From NCBI RefSeq assembly GCF_019655855.1, contig NZ_BPFX01000001.1:62001-126000 (forward strand): 64,000 nt of DNA, in the 5' to 3' direction. This document shows, piece by piece, positions 12,184 to 26,934 of this stretch. Both the position numbers and the translations under genes were made by a program. Position 1 is the stretch's first letter, and every line of letters begins with the position of its first letter. The notes under the pieces are model-generated. The model was not told the DNA's origin and searched no databases. It saw only the letters and a program-made list of their open reading frames with translations. The stretch is from Pseudomonas paralcaligenes (GTDB taxonomy: Bacteria > Pseudomonadota > Gammaproteobacteria > Pseudomonadales > Pseudomonadaceae).

Positions 12184-12642
12184 TCAGTCAAAACGGGGAA
12201 TAATGTTGGCCTTGTCGATCAGATCGATCGGCAACAGGAATTCGTGGTCATCCACCAGCAGCACCACGTCCTGCTCCTCCACACCACGGAGGAGGCCTTG
12301 GAAATTGCGTCGCCCCTCGAAGGGCGAGCGCAGCTTGATCTTCACCTGCTCGCCGGCATGCCCGGCAAACTGCTCGAGGGTGAACAGCGGCCGGTCCATG
12401 CCGGGCGACGACACCTCGAGGGTGTACTCGCTGCTGATCGGATCCTCGACATCCAGCACGGCACTGACCTGGCGGCTGACCGCCTCGCAGTCGTCGATCA
12501 GGATGCCGTTGGCATGATCGATATAGACGCGCAGGAGGGAATGCCTCCCCTGGGAGATGAATTCGATTCCCCAGCATTGGTAGCCGAGAGACTCGACCAC
12601 CGGGGCCAACATGGCCTGCAACTGTTCCAGCTTGCTCGACAC
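12184..12642 (-). CDS. rimP: Ribosome maturation factor RimP
   Basis: 152 residues, as in P. aeruginosa. Helps late 30S assembly. Conserved: [33 protein letters not shown] and [13 protein letters not shown]. The start is GTG at 12642 (VSSKLEQLQ); an upstream ATG at 12705 adds residues with no homology. First gene of the rimP-nusA-infB operon; a strong terminator (12735-12760) separates it from the tRNA-Leu gene. Confidence 0.96.
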   Translation of the reverse strand: MSSKLEQLQAMLAPVVESLGYQCWGIEFISQGRHSLLRVYIDHANGILIDDCEAVSRQVSAVLDVEDPISSEYTLEVSSPGMDRPLFTLEQFAGHAGEQVKIKLRSPFEGRRNFQGLLRGVEEQDVVLLVDDHEFLLPIDLIDKANIIPRFD

Positions 12643-12734
12643 CCGAAGCCCTCCGCGCATGCCGTAGAAATAAAAAATGGGCGAAACGCCCATCCATCGA
12701 GCCACCCGAACCGGATGGCGGACTGTCAGCTAGC

Positions 12735-12760
12735 AAAAAGCCCCTGATAAGGGGCTTTTT
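12735..12760 (-). terminator. Terminator or attenuator ahead of rimP
   Basis: AAAAAGCCCC-TGATAA-GGGGCTTTTT, symmetric with A/T runs on both sides. It lies 92 bases before the rimP GTG. Either a second terminator for the tRNA-Leu/secG transcript or an attenuator for the rimP operon. Confidence 0.8.
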
Positions 12761-12896
12761 TACTACTGGCACGGTGCCGGTGAACCAGCATCGATCAGAG
12801 AGCCCGAAAAGCTGTCGGACCGTCACCCCGCGCCAAAGCTGGGCCAAGAGTATACGGGCCTTGACCACTAGGGTCAACCGAACCCCTGGAAACGAC

Positions 12897-12921
12897 GAGG
12901 CCCGCAGAACCTGCGGGCCTC
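12897..12921 (-). terminator. Hairpin after tRNA-Leu
   Basis: GAGGCCCGCAG-AAC-CTGCGGGCCTC, a perfect 11-bp stem 9 bases downstream of the tRNA 3' end on the minus strand. The T run after it is weak (GTCGTTTCC). Confidence 0.65.
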
Positions 12922-12930
12922 ACCGAAATA

Positions 12931-13016
12931 TGGTACCGAGGAGGGGACTCGAACCCCTACAGCCTATGGCCACTACCACCTCAAGGTAGCGTGTCTACCA
13001 ATTCCACCACCTCGGC
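12931..13016 (-). tRNA. tRNA-Leu (GAG)
   Basis: 86 nt with encoded CCA. Acceptor GCCGAGG/CCTCGGT, anticodon loop CTTGAGG with GAG, and a long variable arm (GTGGCCATAGGCTGT), which is diagnostic of a class II tRNA. It sits 10 bases downstream of secG on the same strand and is probably co-transcribed with it, as in other pseudomonads. Confidence 0.97.
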
Positions 13017-13026
13017 AAAGAGGGTA

Positions 13027-13410
13027 TTACTGCTGCTCTGGAACCTGAGGTACGTCAGCCTTGTCGGCTGCCGGTTTTTGTTCTTCGAGCACTGGAACAT
13101 CTTCTACCGCCGGCTTCTCCTGCTGCACTTCCAGAACCGCCGGATCCGGCAGACCAGCCTGCGTCAGATTATCAGCTTTTTCTTTAGCAAAGTAGGCTAA
13201 ACCCAAGCTGGTAATGAAAAAAACCGCAGCGAGTATAGCAGTAAAGCGACTCATAAAGGTAGCGGAACCTTGGCTACCGAATACGGTGCCCGAGGCGCCA
13301 GCGCCGAAGGAGGCTCCAGCATCCGCGCCCTTGCCCTGCTGCAGCAATACCAGGCCGACGACACCGATGGCGCCCAACAGATGTACGACGATTACGACTG
13401 TTTCCAGCAT
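13027..13410 (-). CDS. secG: Preprotein translocase subunit SecG
   Basis: 127 residues. Auxiliary subunit of the SecYEG channel in the inner membrane. Two membrane segments (about 2-22 and 53-73) flank the conserved [19 protein letters not shown] loop. The Glu/Pro/Val-rich C-terminal tail (about 80-127) is usual in pseudomonads. Start 3 bases beyond the tpiA stop, so coupled expression is likely. Confidence 0.96.
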   Translation of the reverse strand: MLETVVIVVHLLGAIGVVGLVLLQQGKGADAGASFGAGASGTVFGSQGSATFMSRFTAILAAVFFITSLGLAYFAKEKADNLTQAGLPDPAVLEVQQEKPAVEDVPVLEEQKPAADKADVPQVPEQQ

Positions 13411-13413
13411 TTA

Positions 13414-14169
13414 TCAGTTTCCTGCGGCACGACAGATCGCGCCAAACTCATCTGCGTTCAAGGAAGCCCCACCAATGAGCCCCCCGTCGATATCCGGCAT
13501 GCCGAACAACTCGGCAGCATTGGCGGCCTTGACACTGCCGCCATACAGAATTCTTACGCCACGCGCCACTTCGGCATTCTCCGCCGCCAGTTGAGCGCGG
13601 ATGGCTGCATGTACTTCCTGGGCCTGCTGCGACGAAGCGGTCAGACCGGTACCGATGGCCCAGACCGGCTCGTAAGCCACCACAGCCCGGGCGAAGGCAC
13701 CTACGCCCAGCTCTTCGATCACACTGCCCAACTGCTCGGCGACCACTTCTAGCGTCTTGCCGGCCTGGCGCTGCTCCAGCGACTCACCGATGCATAGCAC
13801 CGGAACCAGGCCACAGGACTGAGCCGCGGCGAACTTGCGGCTGATCTGCTCGTCACGCTCGCCAAGGATAAGGCGACGCTCCGAATGCCCGACCAGCACC
13901 ATGCTGCAACCCGCATCGGCCAACTGGCTCGGCGCGATCTCGCCGGTCAGCGCGCCCTGCATGGGCTCGACCGCGCTATTCTGCGCACCCACCGTGATGG
14001 CCTTGCCTTCCAACCCGGTCAGGACCTGAGTGATGTACAGACAGGGCGGCATCACCGCCACCTCGACACCACTCGGCAACGCCAGTTGACGAAGGCCCTT
14101 GATCAGCTCTGCGACGCTGGCGCGGGTACCGTGCATTTTCCAGTTACCAGCTACCAGGGGGCGACGCAT
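13414..14169 (-). CDS. tpiA: Triosephosphate isomerase
   Basis: 251 residues. Interconverts dihydroxyacetone phosphate and glyceraldehyde 3-phosphate. Substrate Lys in AGNWKMHG, catalytic His in VGHSERR, catalytic Glu in [11 protein letters not shown], and phosphate loop GGSVKAANA are all present. Lies between glmM and secG. Confidence 0.98.
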   Translation of the reverse strand: MRRPLVAGNWKMHGTRASVAELIKGLRQLALPSGVEVAVMPPCLYITQVLTGLEGKAITVGAQNSAVEPMQGALTGEIAPSQLADAGCSMVLVGHSERRLILGERDEQISRKFAAAQSCGLVPVLCIGESLEQRQAGKTLEVVAEQLGSVIEELGVGAFARAVVAYEPVWAIGTGLTASSQQAQEVHAAIRAQLAAENAEVARGVRILYGGSVKAANAAELFGMPDIDGGLIGGASLNADEFGAICRAAGN

Positions 14170-14234
14170 GCCAGACCTCGTCGTTCAAAGTGGGCGCAGA
14201 TGTTACCCAAGAGCTTATGCACTAGCAAGCCGAA

Positions 14235-15572
14235 TCAGGCACAGACTTCGGCGACGACCTTGGCCAGTTCCTCGGCGTAGCCACGGACCTGCGCCTCGTC
14301 GTCGCCCTCCACCATCACCCGCACCAGAGGCTCGGTACCGGACTTGCGCAGCAGCACGCGACCGCGCCCCGCCATACGCTCGGTGACATGCGAACAGGCA
14401 TCCTGCACGGCTACGTGACTCACCGGATCGACGTCGCCGCTGAAGCGCACATTGATCAGCACCTGCGGGCACTTGCGCAGCGCCAGGCGCGCCTCGGCCA
14501 GGGTCTTGTCCGAGCGTTTGAGCGCCATCAGCACCTGCAGCGCGGCGATGATCGCATCGCCAGTGGTGGTGTGCTGGCAGCAGACCAGATGCCCGGAGTT
14601 CTCGCCGCCAAGCTGCCAGCCACGCCCCTGCAGCTCGGCCATCACATAGCGGTCGCCGACCTTGGCACGCACGAAGGGAATGCCCAGCTCGCCGAGCGCC
14701 AGCTCCAGCCCCAGGTTGCTCATCAGTGTGCCGACCACGCCGCCCTGGAGCTTGCCGCGCTCGTGCAGATCACGGGCGATGATGTACAGCAGTTCATCAC
14801 CATCGACCACGGCGCCGGTGTGGTCGACCATCAGCACCCGGTCGCCATCACCATCGAAGGCGATTCCCAGGTCGGCCTGCTGGGCCAGCACCTCGGCCTG
14901 CAACGCCTCGACATGAGTCGAGCCGCAGGCGTCGTTGATGTTCAGGCCATTGGGTTGGGCGGAGATCACCGAAACCTGCGCGCCCAGCTCGCGGAACACG
15001 CTGGGCGCCACCTTGTAGGTCGCGCCATGGGCGCAATCGAGCACCACCTTGATGCCGGCGAAACTGGTGTGGTTGGGCACGCTGGACTTGCAGAACTCGA
15101 TGTAGCGGCCAGCCGCGTCGTTGATGCGGGTGACCTTGCCGAGCTGCTCCGACTCGACGACGGTCATCGGCTGGTCGAGCAGCTCCTCGATCATCAGCTC
15201 GATCTCGTCCGGCAGCTTGGTGCCGAGCCCCGAGAAGAACTTGAAGCCGTTGTCATGGTGCGGATTGTGCGAAGCGCTGATGACGATGCCCGCCTCCGCC
15301 TGGAAGGTTCGGGTGAGGTAGGCGATGGCTGGCGTCGGCATGGGGCCGAGCAGCATCACGTCGGCGCCCGCGGCCAGCAGGCCGGACTCGAGAGCGGACT
15401 CGAACAGGTAGCCGGAAATCCGGGTGTCCTTGCCGATCAGGATGCGGCACTTGCCCTGCTTCCTGAACGCCATCCCAGCAGCCCAGCCCAACTTGAGGAT
15501 GAACTCCGGAGTGATGGGGAACTGGCCGACATGGCCGCGGATACCATCGGTACCGAAATACTTTCTGCTCAT
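14235..15572 (-). CDS. glmM: Phosphoglucosamine mutase
   Basis: 445 residues. Converts glucosamine 6-phosphate to glucosamine 1-phosphate for peptidoglycan and LPS. Contains the phosphoserine loop [11 protein letters not shown], the metal loop DGDGDR, sugar loop GGENSGH and phosphate loop [12 protein letters not shown]. Start at [13 protein letters not shown] (15572); an ATG two codons earlier is possible. 15 bases downstream of folP. Confidence 0.97.
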   Translation of the reverse strand: MSRKYFGTDGIRGHVGQFPITPEFILKLGWAAGMAFRKQGKCRILIGKDTRISGYLFESALESGLLAAGADVMLLGPMPTPAIAYLTRTFQAEAGIVISASHNPHHDNGFKFFSGLGTKLPDEIELMIEELLDQPMTVVESEQLGKVTRINDAAGRYIEFCKSSVPNHTSFAGIKVVLDCAHGATYKVAPSVFRELGAQVSVISAQPNGLNINDACGSTHVEALQAEVLAQQADLGIAFDGDGDRVLMVDHTGAVVDGDELLYIIARDLHERGKLQGGVVGTLMSNLGLELALGELGIPFVRAKVGDRYVMAELQGRGWQLGGENSGHLVCCQHTTTGDAIIAALQVLMALKRSDKTLAEARLALRKCPQVLINVRFSGDVDPVSHVAVQDACSHVTERMAGRGRVLLRKSGTEPLVRVMVEGDDEAQVRGYAEELAKVVAEVCA

Positions 15573-15587
15573 GATCACTCCAACTAC

Positions 15588-16439
15588 TTATTCTGCTGCC
15601 TGCACCGCGGCGATCATACGCACCGCATCAACGGTTTCCGCGACGTCGTGGACGCGCAGGATACAGGCGCCATTTGCCACCGCCAGGGCCGCCAGGGCGA
15701 TGCCGCCGTACAGGCGCTCATGCACCTCGCGCCCCAAGGCCTGACCGATCATGCTCTTACGCGACACGCCGACCAGCAACGGCCGACCAAGCGCGCGCAC
15801 CACGTCTAGATGCTTGAACAGGCTCAGGTTGTGATCGAGAGTCTTGGCGAAACCGAATCCGGGATCAAGAACGATCCGCTCGCGCGCGACACCAGCCTCG
15901 ACACAGGCCGCCATGCGCTGTTCGAGAAAGGCGCACACCTCGCCCACCACGTCGTCGTAGCGAGGGTCCTGCTGCATGGTCCCGGGCTCGCCGAGCATGT
16001 GCATCAGGCAAACCGGCAGACCAGTGTCGGCCGCCGCCTCGAGAGCACCGTCACGACGCAGGGCGCGCACGTCATTGATCAGCCCCGCTCCCAGCCGAGC
16101 GCCCTCGCGCATGACGGCGGGCGTCGAGGTATCCAGGGAAATGACCACGTCCAGCTCCGCGGCGATGGCCTCGACCACCGGCGCGACACGCTCCAGTTCT
16201 TCGACCGGAGAAACAGGCCGAGCACCGGGGCGAGAGGACTCCCCCCCGACATCGATCAGCGTCGCGCCGGCCGCGACCATCCGCTCGGCATGGCGCAAGG
16301 CTGCGTCACGCGCAGCGAAACGGCCGCCGTCGGAGAAGGAATCGGGAGTGACGTTGAGAATGCCCATGACATGGGACACGGAAAGGTCAAGAACCCGACT
16401 GCCACAGGACAGTCGGGTCGGGTACTGCATAACGGTCAT
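15588..16439 (-). CDS. folP: Dihydropteroate synthase
   Basis: 283 residues. Joins p-aminobenzoate to the pterin diphosphate in folate synthesis; target of sulfonamides. Signature MGILNVTPDSFSDGG near residues 25-39, VGGESSRPGA, and LDPGFGFAKT with GVSRKS. Follows ftsH by 9 bases, the usual ftsH-folP-glmM order. Confidence 0.97.
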   Translation of the reverse strand: MTVMQYPTRLSCGSRVLDLSVSHVMGILNVTPDSFSDGGRFAARDAALRHAERMVAAGATLIDVGGESSRPGARPVSPVEELERVAPVVEAIAAELDVVISLDTSTPAVMREGARLGAGLINDVRALRRDGALEAAADTGLPVCLMHMLGEPGTMQQDPRYDDVVGEVCAFLEQRMAACVEAGVARERIVLDPGFGFAKTLDHNLSLFKHLDVVRALGRPLLVGVSRKSMIGQALGREVHERLYGGIALAALAVANGACILRVHDVAETVDAVRMIAAVQAAE

Positions 16440-16448
16440 CGGTGAACC

Positions 16449-18362
<1,914 letters not shown>

Positions 18363-18529
18363 TTCGCTACCCTCTGAAGCGAGCCCCGTCCTGAAACGCG
18401 CTCCGCATGACGGCTGGTGGATTTACCAACCTAACTTACTACACAACCCCTGCTCCGGGGCAGGAACCGTCTGTAACCCTTTATGAGACCTCGATCATCG
18501 GACCGGGCTCCGCCCCCGCCAGTTCAAGT

Positions 18530-18754
18530 CTAGGCGCCGCGATAGCCACGGGCCAGCAGGCACTGCTCGCGCCGGCCGTACTCACACCACTCATATGGGG
18601 GCCACGCGGGAAAACACAAGGCCCACCGGATTGCCGCCGATCGCCTTGCAAGCTGCACCAGCGAAGTCGCCCTGGTGGAGTCGAGGCCCGGGAGTCTGCG
18701 CGCCTCAAGGATGTTCTCTTTCAGCCGGCACGGACTAGTCTTGGAACGGGTCAC
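18530..18754 (-). pseudogene. Relic of the native rlmE (ftsJ) gene
   Basis: A 74-codon frame on the minus strand in the place where Pseudomonas carries rlmE (between ftsH and divergent yhbY). It starts with GTG after GAGGAG. Residues 2-13 read TRSKTSPCRLKE (compare [12 protein letters not shown] in the intact RlmE of this window), residues 23-31 GLDSTRATS resemble GLRSRASYK, and the end RREQCLLARGYRGA resembles [13 protein letters not shown]. The methyltransferase core, with the SAM loop and catalytic Asp and Lys, is missing, and the middle is not recognisable. The normal length is about 207 residues. I read it as a gene that has lost its centre and drifted. The 540-base gap holds nothing else that I recognise. 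Confidence 0.7.
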
Positions 18755-18904
18755 CGAGGCTCCTCGCTCGAATAGAAACGGGCACGCCCGAGTCGGCTCG
18801 GGTAGACTACGCCGCTTTTCGACCGGCGCACCGGCATCGGAGTGGGCAGTGGCTCCAGCCGCCCCATCGAGCGGAACCGGCTTTCCTAGCAACAGGGTCA
18901 GATT

Positions 18905-19216
18905 ATGGCGCTTACCAACGAACAGAAGAAACACTTCAAATCTATCGGCCACCACCTGAAACCGGTATTGACCGTGGCCGAGAATGGCCTGACCGAAGGC
19001 GTACTGGCCGAACTGGAGCGCGCGCTCAACGACCACGAGCTGATCAAGGTGCAGTTCCGCCTGACCGAGCGCGACGACCGCCGCGCCCTGATCGACGAAC
19101 TGGCCGCCGCCGGCCGCTGCGAACTGGTCCAGGTGATCGGCAAGATGGCCCTGGTCTACCGCCGGAACCCCAAGCCGAACAAGAACCTGTCCAACATCCA
19201 CCGCTATCAGGCCTGA
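18905..19216 (+). CDS. yhbY: YhbY-type RNA-binding (CRM) protein
   Basis: 103 residues with one CRM domain, including GLTEGVLAELERALNDHELI and the glycine loop around VIGKMALVYRR. Binds pre-50S ribosome particles in E. coli. It is transcribed away from the ftsH-folP operon, as in other pseudomonads. Confidence 0.95.
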   Translation: MALTNEQKKHFKSIGHHLKPVLTVAENGLTEGVLAELERALNDHELIKVQFRLTERDDRRALIDELAAAGRCELVQVIGKMALVYRRNPKPNKNLSNIHRYQA

Positions 19217-19229
19217 TAGCGGTATCGGC

Positions 19230-19619
19230 TCAATCGCTACGCCGCCCCGGCAGCGGCTGCAGCACCAGGACCAGGCCGCAGACGGCCATCACCAGATAGC
19301 TGAACAGCATCCAGCGCTCGGCGCCCAGTTCCCAGTGGCGCACGGCGAAGAACGCCACGACCATGGCCAGCGAGAGCAGCAGCACCTGGCCACGCAGATC
19401 CCGCCACAGGCTGTTCAGCCCCTCGGCCTGCACCACCACCGCGCCCTGCAGCAGCACGCAGAAACCGGCGAAGCCGATCAGCAGCGGGCTCAGCGCCGCA
19501 TTGACCTCCTGGATCAACAGCGGCGCAAAGCCCATCTTCTCCAGCGCGGGCAACACGACGAAGTGAAACAGCCAGAGGCCACCGACCCAGAAGGTCTGGG
19601 CCAGCTGCCAGGCGGCCAT
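19230..19619 (-). CDS. DUF4149 membrane protein
   Basis: 129 residues, four hydrophobic segments (about 5-25, 38-60, 72-90, 100-118), with the family start FWVGGLWLFHFVVLPALEKMG. Inner membrane protein of unknown function, normally next to greA and yhbY. Start at 19619 (MAAWQLAQT), 19 bases after the greA stop; an upstream in-frame start would overlap greA. Confidence 0.82.
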   Translation of the reverse strand: MAAWQLAQTFWVGGLWLFHFVVLPALEKMGFAPLLIQEVNAALSPLLIGFAGFCVLLQGAVVVQAEGLNSLWRDLRGQVLLLSLAMVVAFFAVRHWELGAERWMLFSYLVMAVCGLVLVLQPLPGRRSD

Positions 19620-19638
19620 GCCCGCGCGCGGCAGACGC

Positions 19639-20108
19639 TTAGATATGGCGGACTTCGACAATCTCGTACTCGACCAGGCCACTGGGGGTCTTCACCGCCA
19701 CCACGTCACCCTCTTCCTTGCCCACCAGGGCGCGGGCGATGGGCGAGCTGACCGACAGTTTGCCGATTTTGATGTCGGCCTCGTCCTCGCCAACGATCTG
19801 GTAGGTCACGGTCTCGTCGGTATCGCAGTTGGCGATGTCGACGGTGGTACCGAAGATCACCTTGCCGGTACGCGGCACGGTGGTGACGTCGATGATGTGA
19901 GCGTTCGACAGCTTGGCCTCGATGTCGCGGATGCGCGCCTCGGCCAGGCCCTGCTGCTCACGCGCGGCATGGTATTCGGCGTTTTCCTTGAGATCGCCCA
20001 GCTCTCTCGCCTCGGCGATGGCCTGGCTGATCTTCGGGCGTTCGATCTTGAGGTTCTTCAGCTCTTCTTCCAGGGCGCGCGCGCCCTGGACGGTCATGGG
20101 GAACTTGC

Positions 20109-20112
<4 letters not shown>
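19639..20112 (-). CDS. greA: Transcription elongation factor GreA
   Basis: 157 residues. Enters the RNA polymerase secondary channel and stimulates transcript cleavage in stalled complexes. N-terminal coiled coil with the acidic tip [16 protein letters not shown], then the C-terminal FKBP-like domain with [16 protein letters not shown]. Its ATG overlaps the carB stop by 4 bases (ATGA). Confidence 0.97.
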
Positions 20113-23330
<3,218 letters not shown>

Positions 23331-23366
23331 GTTCTTTACTCGAATCCTTGGATCAGTCGGCGGGGC

Positions 23367-24503
23367 TTAGCGGCGCTTGGCCATGGCTTCGATGAAGCGG
23401 TCGAACAATGGGGCCACGTCGTGCGGGCCGGGGCTCGCTTCCGGGTGGCCCTGGAAGCTGAAGGCCACCTTGTCGGTGCGCTCGATGCCCTGCAGGGTGC
23501 CGTCGAACAGCGACTTGTGGGTGGCGCGCAGATTGGCTGGCAGGCTGGCCTCGTCCACGGCGAAACCGTGGTTCTGGCTGGTGATCATCACCACGCCGCT
23601 GTCGAGGTCCTGCACCGGATGGTTGGCACCGTGGTGACCGGTCTCCATCTTCACCGTCCTGGCGCCGGAGGCCAGGGCCAGCAGCTGGTGGCCGAGGCAG
23701 ATGCCGAACAGCGGAAGCTCGGTCTGCAGCACTTCCTTGATCGCGGCGATGGCGTAGTCGCAAGGCTCGGGGTCGCCAGGGCCGTTGGAGAGGAACACGC
23801 CGTCCGGGTTCAGCGCCAGCACTTCGCTGGCCGGAGTCTGCGCCGGCACCACGGTCAGGCGGCAGCCGCGCTCGACCAGCATGCGCAGGATGTTGACCTT
23901 GACCCCGTAGTCATAGGCGACCACATGGTAGGGCAGCTCGCTGGCGGCGATTTCCGGATGGCTGTCGCTCTTCAGGTTCCACACACTGGAGCGCCACTCG
24001 TAGCGCTCGGTGCAGCTGACCACCTTGGCCAGGTCCATGCCCTTCAGGCCGGGGAAGCTGCGCGCCAGCTCCAGGGCCTTCTCCTCGGTAGCATCGTCGC
24101 CGGCGAGGATGCAGCCGTTCTGCGAACCCTTCTCGCGCAGGATGCGGGTCAGGCGGCGGGTGTCGATGCCGGCGATGGCGACGGTACCGTTCTCTTTCAG
24201 GTACTCGTCCAGCGGTTGCTTGTTGCGCCAGTTGCTGGAAGTCAGCGGCAGGTCGCGAATGATCAGGCCGGCGGCCCACACGCGGCTGGATTCGGCATCT
24301 TCCGGCGTGGTGCCGGTGTTGCCGATGTGCGGATAGGTCAGGGTGACGATCTGCTGGGCATAGGAGGGATCGGTGAGGATTTCCTGATAGCCGGTCATCG
24401 CGGTGTTGAACACCACTTCACCAATGGTATGGCCGTCGGCCCCGATGGCTTCACCGCGGAAAATGCTGCCGTCGGCAAGGGCGAGTATGGCTGGCTTAGT
24501 CAA
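23367..24503 (-). CDS. carA: Carbamoyl-phosphate synthase small subunit
   Basis: 378 residues. Glutamine amidotransferase subunit that supplies ammonia to CarB. The nucleophile is in [13 protein letters not shown]; the His and Glu are in [11 protein letters not shown]. The start is TTG at 24503 ([12 protein letters not shown]), with a very good GGGAGG six bases before it; the upstream ATG at 24533 adds 10 non-homologous residues. A hairpin with six T lies 42 bases upstream. Confidence 0.96.
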   Translation of the reverse strand: MTKPAILALADGSIFRGEAIGADGHTIGEVVFNTAMTGYQEILTDPSYAQQIVTLTYPHIGNTGTTPEDAESSRVWAAGLIIRDLPLTSSNWRNKQPLDEYLKENGTVAIAGIDTRRLTRILREKGSQNGCILAGDDATEEKALELARSFPGLKGMDLAKVVSCTERYEWRSSVWNLKSDSHPEIAASELPYHVVAYDYGVKVNILRMLVERGCRLTVVPAQTPASEVLALNPDGVFLSNGPGDPEPCDYAIAAIKEVLQTELPLFGICLGHQLLALASGARTVKMETGHHGANHPVQDLDSGVVMITSQNHGFAVDEASLPANLRATHKSLFDGTLQGIERTDKVAFSFQGHPEASPGPHDVAPLFDRFIEAMAKRR

Positions 24504-24544
24504 GAAGACCTCCCTTAGATCTGAAACTTGCACAAACGCAGGTT

Positions 24545-24583
24545 GTAAAAAAGCGGGATGACGTATTGACCGTCACCCCGCTT
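24545..24583 (-). terminator. Terminator or attenuator between dapB and carA
   Basis: A 13-bp near-perfect stem, AAGCGGGATGACG with CGTCACCCCGCTT, with loop TATTGAC and six T on the minus strand. It could end dapB transcription or attenuate carAB, which in pseudomonads answers arginine and pyrimidine levels. Confidence 0.8.
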
Positions 24584-24688
24584 CTTTATCTGATTCATTC
24601 TGCGTAACTTTTAGTGGACACACTAAAGCGGGAAGCTTACAGGAAAAGCCCTTTTCGGTCCACAGCTTGCATGGACCGTTCAGGCATT

Positions 24689-25495
<807 letters not shown>

Positions 25496-25577
25496 CTATT
25501 CCTTAGAGCCTGCTTACGATCTCGCGAGCTAGAGCCAGGCTAGGCGCTACGTTAGTAACAGCCTATGGCTGGTCAAA

Positions 25578-25629
25578 GCGGCGAGGAAGCGGAGTTTACA
25601 AGTAGTAAATGAGCATTCCGAGACGCCGC
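25578..25629. repeat. Imperfect palindromic intergenic element
   Basis: GCGGCG (25578-25583) pairs with CGCCGC (25624-25629), and inside these the arms GGAGTTTAC and GTAAATGAGC are nearly complementary around a short loop. The wider segment 25500-25685 between dnaJ and dapB carries no gene. Similar GTAAACTCC/ATTTAC palindromes are, as I recall, dispersed in Pseudomonas genomes. Confidence 0.45.
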
Positions 25630-25685
25630 ATCCCGGCCCGTTTTCAACGACGCCTGGCCGACACGCAGCAGACCGTAGGCGGCTC

Positions 25686-26816
25686 CTAGAGATCGCCGAA
25701 GAAGCGCTTCATGCCTTCGAACCAGCCGCTGGCCTTGGGCGAGTGGGAGCTGTCGCCTTCCAGCGACTTGCGGAACTCTTCCAGCAGCTCGCGCTGGCGC
25801 TTGTCCAGGTTGACCGGGGTTTCCACCGCCACCCGGCACATCAGGTCGCCGGCACCGCCGCCACGCACCGGGGCCACGCCCTTGCCGCGCAGGCGGAACA
25901 GCTTGCCGGTCTGGGTGCCTTCCGGAATCTTCAGCTTGACCCGGCCGTCCAGGGTCGGCACTTCCAGCTCGCCGCCCAGCGCCGCGTCGGCGAAGCTGAT
26001 CGGCACCTCGCAGTACAGATGCTTGCCGTCACGCTGGAAGATCGGGTGCTCGCGCACGTTGACCACCACATACAGGTCGCCGGCCGGCCCGCCATGGGAG
26101 CCCGCCTCGCCTTCGCCGGAGAGGCGGATGCGGTCGCCGGTATCGACACCGGCCGGCACCTTGACCGACAGGGTCTTGCTCTCTTCCACACGCCCCTGGC
26201 CGTGGCAGCTGCCACAGGGGTCGGTGATCATCTTGCCGCTGCCATGGCAGCGCGGGCAGGTCTGCTGCACCGAGAAGAAGCCCTGCTGCATGCGCACCTG
26301 GCCGATGCCGCCGCAGGTGGTACAGGTCACCGGGCTGGTGCCCTTCTTCGCACCGGTGCCATCGCAGGTCTTGCAGCCGACCAGGGTCGGCACGCGGATG
26401 GTCACGGTGGTGCCACGCACCGCCTCTTCCAGATCCAGCTCGAGGGTGTAGCGCAGGTCGCTGCCGCGCTGAGCGCCGCCACGCGAGCCGCCGCCACGGC
26501 TGCCGCCGAAGAAGTCGCTGAACACATCGCCGAAGATATCGGAGAAGTTCGCGCCGCCTGCGCCGAAGCCGCCACCGCCGCCCATGCTCGGATCGACGCC
26601 GGCATGGCCGTACTGGTCGTAGGCCGAACGCTTGGCCGCATCGGAGAGCACTTCGTAGGCCTCGTTGGCCTCCTTGAATTTCTCTTCCGCCGCCTTGTCG
26701 TCCGGGTTGCGGTCAGGGTGGTGCTTCATCGCCAGGCGGCGATAGGCCTTCTTCAGGTCCGCCTCGCTGGCGCCGCGCTCCACACCGAGCACTTCGTAAT
26801 AGTCACGTTTGGCCAT
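25686..26816 (-). CDS. dnaJ: Chaperone protein DnaJ
   Basis: 376 residues. Co-chaperone that loads substrates on DnaK and stimulates its ATPase. J domain (1-70) with HPD in [10 protein letters not shown], a Gly/Phe-rich stretch (about 75-115), four CxxCxGxG zinc repeats (about 145-210, such as [16 protein letters not shown] and CPRCHGSG), and the C-terminal substrate-binding domains. Downstream of dnaK by 118 bases. Confidence 0.98.
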   Translation of the reverse strand: MAKRDYYEVLGVERGASEADLKKAYRRLAMKHHPDRNPDDKAAEEKFKEANEAYEVLSDAAKRSAYDQYGHAGVDPSMGGGGGFGAGGANFSDIFGDVFSDFFGGSRGGGSRGGAQRGSDLRYTLELDLEEAVRGTTVTIRVPTLVGCKTCDGTGAKKGTSPVTCTTCGGIGQVRMQQGFFSVQQTCPRCHGSGKMITDPCGSCHGQGRVEESKTLSVKVPAGVDTGDRIRLSGEGEAGSHGGPAGDLYVVVNVREHPIFQRDGKHLYCEVPISFADAALGGELEVPTLDGRVKLKIPEGTQTGKLFRLRGKGVAPVRGGGAGDLMCRVAVETPVNLDKRQRELLEEFRKSLEGDSSHSPKASGWFEGMKRFFGDL

Positions 26817-26892
26817 AAATCCTCAACACCTTTGATTCCCAGGCTCCAGACACGCCAACGCGGGAGCAAGCCCCCGCGCGGAGAATCGCCGA

Positions 26893-26907
26893 CCGGGCAA
26901 GGCCCGG
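26893..26907 (-). promoter_or_regulatory. Small G+C hairpin in the dnaK-dnaJ gap
   Basis: CCGGGC-AAG-GCCCGG, extended by partly paired flanks, followed on the minus strand by another possible stem near 26860-26880. No T run. Perhaps a stability or partial termination element that sets the DnaK to DnaJ ratio; this is inference. Confidence 0.35.
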
Positions 26908-26934
26908 CCGGCTGGCACCTCAGTAAGCGGGAGC

